From assembly GCA_905221605.1 (NCBI GenBank), contig CAJNDS010002135.1:1445236-1509235 (forward strand): DNA of 64,000 nt, written 5' to 3'. The notes under the pieces are model-generated. The model was given only the letters and a program-made list of their open reading frames with translations, did not search any database and was not told the origin of the DNA. A program made the position numbers and the translations under genes. Shown here piece after piece: positions 9,605 to 16,960 of the stretch; within the stretch, counting starts at the first letter, position 1, and each line of letters begins with the position of its first letter. This DNA comes from Symbiodinium natans (lineage: Eukaryota > Sar > Dinophyceae > Suessiales > Symbiodiniaceae).

Positions 9605-11690
9605 TAGCGCACGTGCCTTTGCCATTTGACATTTTGGATAGGTTCTTACAACAAAACATTTGTGGACTCTGCTTGCGACTTGTCAATTGTTGATATATTC
9701 CGTAGCAACTAACGGGGACACTGCTGGCGATCTGTGATTTTGGGACATCTTCTTTCAACAAAAAAACTACGGGGGACACTGCTTGCGATTTGTGAATTCA
9801 GAAGAAAACTAAGGGGGGACACTGCTTGCGATTTGTGATTTTGGCATATATACTTTCAGGATTAAACTTATTGGGGACACTGCTTGCGATTTGTGATTTT
9901 GGGACATCTTCTTGCAGCATAAAAACTAAGGGGGACACTGCTTGCGATTTATGAGTTTGGATAGTTCTTCATTCAGCAAAAAACTATGGGGAACACGGCT
10001 TGCGATTTGTGATTTTAGCACATACTCTTTCAGCAAGAAAACTGAGGGTGACACTGTTTGCGATTTAGGAGTTTGGATAGTTCTTCATTCAGCAAAAACT
10101 ATTGGGGACATCGCTTGCGATTTGTGTTTTTGGAATTCTTTCAACAAAATCTCATGGGGACGTATCCATTACATTCCGTAACAAACTAAGGGGGACACTA
10201 CTTGCGATTTGTGATTGTGGGACATCCTCTTCTTGCAGCAAAAACAAACTAAGGGGGACACTGCTTGCGATTTGTAACTTTGGAGAATACTCCTTCAAAA
10301 AAAACTATATATGGGGGACACTGCTTGCGATTTGTGATTTTGGGACATCTTCTTTCAGGGGACACTGCTTGCCATTTGCGAGTTTGGCACATACTCTTGT
10401 AGAAAAAACTAAGAGGGACACTGCTTGCGACTTGGTTTTGGTACATAGGCTTAGAGGAAAAATATGGGGCACGCCGGGCACACTGCTTGCGATTTGTGAC
10501 TTGGGACCATTTTCCTTACAGCAAAAAAATAAGGGTGACACTGCTTGCGATTTGTGAATTTGGGATATATTCTTTCAGCAAAAAGGACTATGGGTGGACA
10601 CTGCTTGGGATTTGTGATTTGGGGGGCATCTTCTTGCAGCAACAAAAACTAAGCGGGGACCCTGCTTGCGATTTGTGATTTTGGGACATCTTCTTTCAGC
10701 AAAAACCAAGGGGGACACTGCTTGCGGTTTTTGATTTTGGGGCATCTTCTTGCAGCAAAAAAATTAGGGGGACACTGCTTGCGATTTAGGAGTTTGGATA
10801 GTTCTTCATTCAGCAAAAAACTATGGGGGACGCTGCTTGCGATTTGTGATTTTGGAATTCTATCAACAAATTCTCATGGGGACACTGCTTGCGATTGCTC
10901 AATGTCCATTCCGTAACAAACTAAGGGGAACACTGCTTGCGACTTGTGATTGTGGGACATCCTCTTCTTGCAGCAAAAGAAACTAAGGGGGACACTGCTT
11001 GCGATATGTAACTTTGCAGAATACGCTTTCAACAAAAACTATGGGGGACACTGCTTGCGATTTGTGGTTTTGGGACATCTTCTCTCAGGGGACACTGCTT
11101 GCCATGTGCGAGTTTGGCACTCTTGTAGAAAAAGCTAAGGGGGACACTGCTTGCGATTTGGCAATTCGGTACATAATCTTACAGGAAAAACATGGGGCAC
11201 ACTGCTTGCGATTTGTGACTTGGGAGCATATTCTTACAGCAAAAGAACTAAGGGTGACACTGCTTGCGATTTGTGAATTTTGGATATATTCTTTCAGCAA
11301 AAAGGACTATGGGTGGACACTGCTTGCGATTTGTGTTCTTGGTACATATTCTTTCAACAAAAAAATACGGGGGACACTGCTTGCGATTTGCGATTTTGGC
11401 ACATACTCTTGTAGAAACATCTAAGGGCGGACACTGCTTGTGATTGTGAACTTGGTACATAATCGCAAAAAAAAACTACGGGGAACACTTCTTGCGATTT
11501 ATGAATTTTGTAGATAATCTTACAGCAACATCTTATGGGGACCCTGCTTGCGATTTGTGATTTTGGATATTTGCGCGCAACAACAACGCATAGGGACACT
11601 GCTTGCGATTTATGAGTTCGGAGAAGGCTGTTTCGACAAAAACTACGGGGGACACTGCTTGCGATTTGTGACTTTAGCGCATGGACATTT
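9605..11690. repeat. satellite of ~58-bp monomers, about 35 copies, ~720-bp higher-order period
   Basis: Every monomer begins with a strongly conserved GGGGACACTGCTTGCGATTT block and ends with a more variable half: TTTTGGGACATCTTCTTTCA, then GCAAAAAACTA. Monomer length varies from about 41 to 63 bp. Variants recur in the same order: the block from about 10068 (GGAGTTTGGATAGTTCTTCA) through 10600 is repeated, monomer for monomer, from about 10787 to 11330. That gives a higher-order unit of about 720 bp. Monomer ends resemble an intron acceptor (TTCTTTCAG), but no transcript logic is visible. Periodic peptide frames here are artefacts. Confidence 0.92.
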
Positions 11691-11800
11691 GGGAATTTCG
11701 GGTTTCAGGCTTCGGGGGTGTCTTGCCGAAAGCCTGGAGAGTCCCCCTGTTGAGGACCGAGTGGGGGTGGCCGCGACAAGCAAGACCTGGAACCCTCACA

Positions 11801-12548
11801 GCTTCTTGAAATTTACGAACACTTACCCCCCGATAAGCAAGACTTAGAACCACCCCACATACGCAGCCTTTTAGGGCTTAAGGGGGTTTAAAATTCAGGG
11901 TTACATATATATTTGCTTCTTGAAATTTACGAACACTTACCCCCCGATAAGCAAGACTTAGAACCACCCCACATACGCAGCCTTTAAGGGTTTAAGGGGG
12001 TTTAAAATTCAGTGTTACATATATATTTGCTTCTTGAAACTTACGAACACTTACCCCCCGATAAGCAAGACTTAGAACCACCCCACATACGCAGCCTTTA
12101 AGGGTTGAAGGGGTTTTAAAATTCAGTGTTACATATATATTTGCTTCTTGAAACTTACGAACACTTACCCCCCGATAAGCAAGACTTAGAACCACCCCAC
12201 ATACGCAGCCTTTAAGGGTTGAAGGGTGTTTAAAATTCAGTGTTACATATATGTATTTGCTTCTTGAAACGTACGAACACTTACCCCCCGATAAGCAAGA
12301 CTTAGAACCACCCCACATACGCAGCCTTTAAGGGTTGAAGGGTGTTTAAAATTCAGTGTTACATATATATTTGCTTCTTGAAACTTACGAACACTTACCC
12401 CCCGATAAGCAAGACTTAGAACCACCCCACATACGCAGCCTTTAAGGGTTCAAGGGGGTTTAAAATTCAGTGTTGCATATATATTTGCTTCTTGAAACTT
12501 ACGAACACTTACCCCCCCGATAAGCAAGACTTAGAACCACTTAGAACC
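11801..12548. repeat. 114-bp tandem array, about 6.5 copies
   Basis: Copies of GCTTCTTGAA start at 11801, 11915, 12029, 12143, 12259, 12373 and 12487, giving spacings of 114 or 116. Each unit also carries ACTTACCCCCCGATAAGC, ACCACCCCACATACGCAGCC and a TTTAAAATTCAGTGTTACATA block. Copies are over 95% alike, so the array is recent. Because 114 is a multiple of three, the minus strand stays open as a repeated 38-residue peptide. That frame is interrupted where the spacing is 116, so I treat it as non-coding. Confidence 0.93.
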
Positions 12549-12639
12549 ACTCCAAAAAATTAATTACCTAGAGACCACAGGATCTTAAAGATTACGAAAA
12601 AATAGAAAAGACTACAAAACGATTATAAGACTATTATAT

Positions 12640-12965
12640 GAATATGGTAAAAGATGATAAAAGATGATAAAAGATGATAAAAGATGATAAAAGGTGATAA
12701 AAGGTGATAAAAAGATGATAAAAAATGATAAAGGATGATAACGATAGAAGATGATTCAGATAAGGATGCTTTCCAAATGAGATCCCGAATTTTGACCCGA
12801 TTAAAAGATGATAAAAGATGACAAAAAAGATGATAAAGGATGATAAAAAGATGATATGAAGATGATAAGAAAAGCATATGAAGATGATTAAACATGATGG
12901 AAGATAATAAAAAGAGATAATATGAGAGATGATAAAATATGATAAATGATGATAAGAAGATGATA
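12640..12965. repeat. AAGATGATAA tandem tract
   Basis: A 10-bp AAGATGATAA unit repeats with indels and substitutions, interrupted near 12740-12800 by unique sequence. Phe/Ser/Ile-rich minus-strand frames are repeat artefacts. Confidence 0.85.
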
Positions 12966-13613
12966 GGGTAAAGCAGCTGATTAATGTGTGGAAGCGGTTG
13001 AGAACGTGAGGGAGTGAAAAGTGAGCTGGGGGAGTAGGCATGGTGAGGGCGTTTGATGGTGGAGAGGGATGGGGGAGGGTTGGTGAAGAGAAAAACGTTT
13101 TTTTTGTTTAAACTCTTTTTGGATGGTGAGAGAAAGAGGGGTGGTGGTTGGGGGGGTGCCCAGCCCTGTGCCAGGGCCTTGGCCCCCTTGACCCTCCCTG
13201 GCCCACCCTCCACCCCGAGCTGGCTCTCCAGCCCCTCCACCCTTCGGCCAGCCCAGCTCCTTCAACCCCTCTCCGCTCTCCAGCGCCACCGGCCCCAGAC
13301 CAGCCCACCCCAGCTCCAGCTCTTCAGCTCAGCCCTTGAAAGAGTGGGAAAGGGATGGCAGGGGAAGGGCGGGGGGGGTGGGGGCCCCTCCAGCCCACCC
13401 CAGAAGCCCAACACCCCCCCCTCCACGCGCGCCAAGCTGGCTCTCCACCCCCCCCACCCCCCCACCCCCCGACCCCCCCACCACTCTCCAGCGCCACCGC
13501 CCAGCTCCAGCCCTCACCCCCTCCGGCCCTGGCCCAGCCCCAGTTCGGGGGGGGGGGGGGTAGCTGCGGGGAGGGGGAGAGGGGTCTGGTGACTGGTCTG
13601 GAAAGGCCCCAGA
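12966..13613. repeat. C-rich, homopolymer-containing minisatellite-like segment
   Basis: Strong strand asymmetry (CCCC/CAGCC/CCACC on plus), with two copies of AGCTGGCTCTCCA near 13219 and 13434. It contains long C- or G-runs, including a G12 near 13548. Overlapping open frames on both strands are proline- or glycine-rich and not credible. The right edge (about 13580-13615) is a diverged copy of the palindrome arm found in the next satellite. Confidence 0.6.
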
Positions 13614-13874
13614 ATTAAATTTATTTAAGTTATTTAAATTATTTAAATTATTTAAATTATTTAAATTATTTAATAGGGTCAATTAAATAAAATAAATAAT
13701 TTAAATAATCTTGCTTATTTAAATTATTTAAATTATTTAAATTATTTAATGGGAGGCAATTAAATAATTTAAATAATTTAAATAATTTTTGCTTATTTAA
13801 AATATTTTAATTATTTAAATTATTTAATAGGGGTCAATTAAATAATTTAAATAATTTAAATAAATTAAATAATT

Positions 13875-14040
13875 TAAATAAATTTAATTCAGGAAACTTT
13901 CCAGACCAGCCAGAAAAAAAATCAATTAAATAATTTAAATCCCGCAGTTTAATTAAATCATTTACTTGAGCTGTCGGATTTAAATTATTTAATTGCTTTG
14001 CTGGTTGGCCTGGAAAGTTCCCGGAATTAAATTTATTTAA
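13875..14040. repeat. palindrome copy 1 in AT satellite
   Basis: The left arm AATTCAGGAAACTTTCCAGA-CCAGCCAG faces the right arm CTGGTTGGCCTGGAAAGTTC-CCGGAATT. The inner arms AAATCCCGCAG and CTGTCGGATTT also pair. Arms extend outward through complementary TTTAAATAA sequence. Confidence 0.85.
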
Positions 14041-14573
14041 ATTATTTAAATTATTTAAATTATTTAAATTATTTAAATTATTTAAATTATTTAAATTATT
14101 TAATAGGGGTCAATTAAATAAATTAAATAATTTAAATAATTTTGCTTATTTAAATTATTTAAATTATTTAAATTGTTTAAATTATTTAAATTATTTAAAT
14201 TATTTAATAGGGGTCAATTAAATGAAGTAAATAATTTAAAGAATTTTGCTTATTTAAATTATGTAAATTATTTAAATTATTTAATGGGAGGCAATTAAGT
14301 AAATTAAATAATTTAAATAATTTTGCTTATTTAAATTATTTTAATTATTTAAATTATTTAATGGGAGGCAATTAAATAAATTAAATAATTTAATTAATTT
14401 TGCTTATTTAAATTATTTTAATTATTTAAATTATTTAATGGGAGTCAATTAAATAATTTAAATAATTTAAATCATTTAAATAATTTTTGCTTATTTAAAT
14501 TATTTTACTTATTTAAATTATTTAATAGGGATCAATTAAATAATTTAAATAATTTAAATAAATTAAATAATTT

Positions 14574-14735
14574 AAATACATTTAATTCAGGAAACTTTCC
14601 AGACCAGCCAGAAAAAAAACAATTAAATAATTTAAATCCCGCAGTTTAATTAAATTATTTAATTGAGCTGTCGGATTTAAATTATATAATTGTTTTGCTG
14701 GTTGGCCTGGAAAGTTCCCGGAATTAAATTTATTT
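14574..14735. repeat. palindrome copy 2 in AT satellite
   Basis: Same arms and core as the 13875 copy, with only scattered substitutions. Confidence 0.85.
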
Positions 14736-15071
14736 AAATTATTTAAATTATTTAAATTATTTAAATTATTTAAATTATTTCAATTATTTAATAGGGGTCA
14801 ATTAAATAAATTAAATAATTTAAATAATTTTGCTTATTTAAATTGTTTAAATTATTTAAATTATTTAATGGGAGGCAATTAAATAAATTAAATAATTTAA
14901 ATAATTTTGCTTATTTAAATTGTTTTAATTATTTAAATTATTTAATGGGAGCCAATTAAATAATTTAAATAATTTAAATAATTTTTGCTTATTTAAATTA
15001 TTTTAATTATTTAAATTATTTAATAGGGGGTCAATTAAATACTTTAAATAATTTAAATAAATTAAAAAATT

Positions 15072-15236
15072 TAAAAAAATTTAATTCAGGAAACTTTCCA
15101 GACCAGCCAGAAAAAAAAATCAATAAAATAGTTTAAATCCCGCAGTTTAATTAAATCATTTAATTGAGCTGTCGGATTTAAATTATTTAATTGTTTTGCT
15201 GGTTGGCCTGGAAAGTTCCCGGAATTAAATTTATTT
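15072..15236. repeat. palindrome copy 3 in AT satellite
   Basis: Same arms and core. The left outer arm carries an A-rich change (AAAAAATTTAATTC). Confidence 0.85.
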
Positions 15237-15561
15237 AAATTATTTAAATTATTTAAATTATTTAAATTATCTAAATTATTTAATAGGGGTCAATTAAATA
15301 AATTAAGTAATTTAAATAATTTTGCTTATTTAAATTATTTAAATTATTTAAATTATTTAATGGGAGGCAGTTAAATAAATTAAATATTTTAAATAATTTT
15401 GCTTATTTAAATTATTTCAATTATTTAAATTATTTAATGGGAGTCAATTAAATAATTTAAATAATTTAAATAATTTTTGCTTATTTAAATTATTTTTATT
15501 ATTTAAATTATTTACTAGGGGTCAATTAAATAATTTAAATAATTTAAATAAATTAAATAAT

Positions 15562-15727
15562 TTGAATAAATTTAATTCAGGAAACTTTCCAGACCAGCCA
15601 GAAAAAAAAATCAATAAAATAATTTTAAATCCCGCAGTTTAATTAAATCATTTAATTGAGCTGTCGGATTTAAATTATTTAATTGTTTTGCTGGTTGGTC
15701 TGGAAAGTTCCCGGAATTAAATTTATT
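15562..15727. repeat. palindrome copy 4 in AT satellite
   Basis: Same arms and core. The right arm reads CTGGTTGGTCTGG. A fifth, truncated left arm follows at 15962-16001. Confidence 0.85.
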
Positions 15728-16309
15728 TAAATTATGTAAATTATTTAAATTATTTAAATTTATTTAATAGAGGTCAATTAAATAAATTAAGTAATTTAAA
15801 TAATTTTGCTTATTTAAATTGTTTTAATTATTTAAATTGTTTAATTGGAGTCAATTAAATAATTTAAATAATTTTTGCTTATTTAAATTATTTTAATTAT
15901 TTAATTTTTTTAATAGGGGTCAATTAAATACTTTAAATAATTTAAATAAATTAAATAATTTAAATAAATTTAATTCAGGAAACTTTCCAGACCAGCCAGA
16001 AATTATTTAAATTATTTAATTTCTTTAATAGGGGTCAATTAAATAAATTAAATAATTTAATTAATTTTGCTTATTTAAATTATTTAAATTATTTAAATTG
16101 TTTAATCGGGGTCAATTAAATAAATTAAATAATTTAAATAATTTTGCTTATTTAAATTATTTTAGTTATTTAAATTATTTAATGGGAGGCAATTAAATAA
16201 ATTAAATAATTTAAGTAATTTTGCTTATATAAATTATTTAAATTTTTTAAATTATTTAATGGGAGTCAATTAAATAATTTAAATAATTTAAATAATTTAA
16301 TTTAATTAA

Positions 16310-16370
16310 GGAAGGAGCTAAATAGACCCGAAAGGTTGCTCTCTCATATATATATATATGTATATATGGT
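16310..16370 (-). repeat. TA-tract boundary motif, rightward copy
   Basis: GGAGCTAAATAGACCCGAAA-GGTTGCTCTCTC followed by an (AT)n tract, then GGTTCCGTGTTCC and C-runs. It is the inverse of 63219-63274, which also abuts an AT-palindrome satellite. It closes the telomere-poor block. Confidence 0.65.
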
Positions 16371-16384
16371 TCCGTGTTCCGTGT

Positions 16385-16667
16385 CGCCCCCCCACCCCCC
16401 CGTAAACCCTAAACCCTAAACCGTAAACCCTAAACCCCGACACCCCTAAACCCCTAAACCCCTAAACCCTAAACCCTAAACCCTCAACCCAAACCCCAAC
16501 CACACCACCCCACAGAAGGGACCAAACCACAGGGGGGCGGGTCCGACCCTAAACCCCTAAACCCCTCAACCCCTCAACCCCTAAACCCTAAAACCCCAAA
16601 CCCTCAACCCAAACCCCAACCACACCACCCCACAGGGGGGCCCAAACCACAGGGGGCGGGGCGCGGA
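16385..16667. repeat. telomere-associated C/G-rich duplication
   Basis: CCCTAAA and CCCCTAAA variants alternate with two ~120-bp copies ending in ACACCACCCCACAG, then AAACCACAGGGGG. A related ACCACAGGGGG block occurs just outside the retrotransposon at 25740-25785 and again around 41.9-42.2 kb. This is the landing site of the LTR element. Confidence 0.75.
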
Positions 16668-16672
16668 CCCTA
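16668..16672. repeat. left target-site duplication CCCTA
   Basis: CCCTA lies immediately before the 5' LTR and is matched by CCCTA immediately after the 3' LTR. Five bases is the usual Ty1/copia duplication. Because the target is a telomere repeat, a 6-bp reading (ACCCTA) is also possible, which would move the LTR end by one base. Confidence 0.75.
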
Positions 16673-16895
16673 TGCGGAGCTGCAACTGGTATTGTAGAAA
16701 GAAGTTAGTGTTGGAAGTTGAAAGGGTTAATAAACCCGGAAACCATTTTTATGGCTCAAGACTGGGCCATGTGCCTGGTAGTAAAAGGTGAGTGCCCTGT
16801 GGTTTGGGTTTGTTGTGTGGTTGATCCAGGGAAATCAAGGGATTCTGTTGGGGTTGACTTTTCGGTTTCTCGTCCCCCTTCGGGTTCCCCCCGTA
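16673..16895 (+). repeat. 5' long terminal repeat
   Basis: 223 bp, beginning TGCGGAGCTG and ending TTCCCCCCGTA. It starts with the canonical TG but ends TA rather than CA. It contains an AATAAA at 16729-16734 inside a GGGTT/AACCC mini-hairpin, a spliced-leader-like block just after it, and a strong splice-donor-like AAAAG-GTGAGT at 16783-16793. Confidence 0.9.
16736..16760 (+). promoter_or_regulatory. dinoflagellate spliced-leader-like sequence in 5' LTR
   Basis: The 25 bases contain, in order, CCG, CCATTTT and GGCTCAAG. These are the three segments of the 22-nt dinoflagellate spliced leader (CCGTAGCCATTTTGGCTCAAG core), separated here by small differences: GAAA in place of TAG, and an inserted TAT before GGCTCAAG. 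In dinoflagellates, leader relics enter genomes when trans-spliced mRNAs are reverse transcribed. Its position right after AATAAA would suit a U3/R boundary. The resemblance is seen; its function is inferred. Confidence 0.45.
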
Positions 16896-16943
16896 GGTTA
16901 TGAGCCCAAATTAGGTTCCCTGCGGTTTGTGTTTCGGCTTTAG
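16788..16943 (+). other. possible leader intron upstream of the Gag-like ORF
   Basis: The donor AAAAG|GTGAGT in the LTR and the acceptor-like GTTTCGGCTTTAG 18 bases before the ATG would bound a 156-nt intron that removes the primer-binding site. A spliced subgenomic messenger is plausible but unproven. The 16943 AG could equally serve as a trans-splice acceptor for the spliced leader. Confidence 0.25.
16896..16910 (+). promoter_or_regulatory. primer-binding site for an initiator tRNA-Met fragment
   Basis: GGTTATGAGCCC starts at the first base after the 5' LTR. Its complement GGGCTCATAACC is the anticodon stem-loop of eukaryotic initiator tRNA-Met. Copia primes from the same internal region of that tRNA rather than from its 3' CCA end. 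This places the element with copia-type retrotransposons despite the missing polymerase. Confidence 0.7.
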
Positions 16944-16960
16944 GGTGGAAGCTTGAAGCC

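Larger units (their letters stand above)
13614..16309. repeat. TTTAAATTA satellite with embedded palindromes
   Basis: About 2.7 kb dominated by (TTTAAATTA)n, organised into units of roughly 100 bp that share AATTTTGCTTATTTAAATTA and AATGGGAG(G/T)CAATTAAAT or AATAGGGGTCAATTAAAT. Four near-identical palindromes of about 160 bp are inserted at about 700, 500 and 490 bp intervals, with a truncated arm at 15962-16001. It lacks heptamers and coding sequence. It could form cruciforms and may nucleate late replication or scaffold attachment, but that is speculation. Confidence 0.92.

Noticed and set aside
10102-11424. Repeated peptide frames (GTLLAICDFG-type) across the 58-bp satellite
   Set aside because: Monomer lengths are not multiples of three and the motif appears in several frames on both strands, so openness reflects the repeat consensus only.
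9605-11690. CRISPR-like layout (conserved ~20-bp block alternating with variable ~35-bp halves)
   Set aside because: The variable halves are related to each other and recur in a higher-order pattern, spacing is irregular, and the context is eukaryotic. It is a satellite.
11992-12425. 38-residue repeat protein on the minus strand of the 114-bp array
   Set aside because: The frame breaks at the 116-bp spacing, there is no start context or flanking coding sequence, and the composition is unremarkable.
12623-13041. Phe/Ile/Leu-rich membrane-like frames in the GATAAAA tract
   Set aside because: Product of the 10-bp repeat read in three frames; no conserved start or end.
13053-13618. Pro/Arg-rich and Gly-rich overlapping frames
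   Set aside because: C/G-run minisatellite; all six frames are open by composition.
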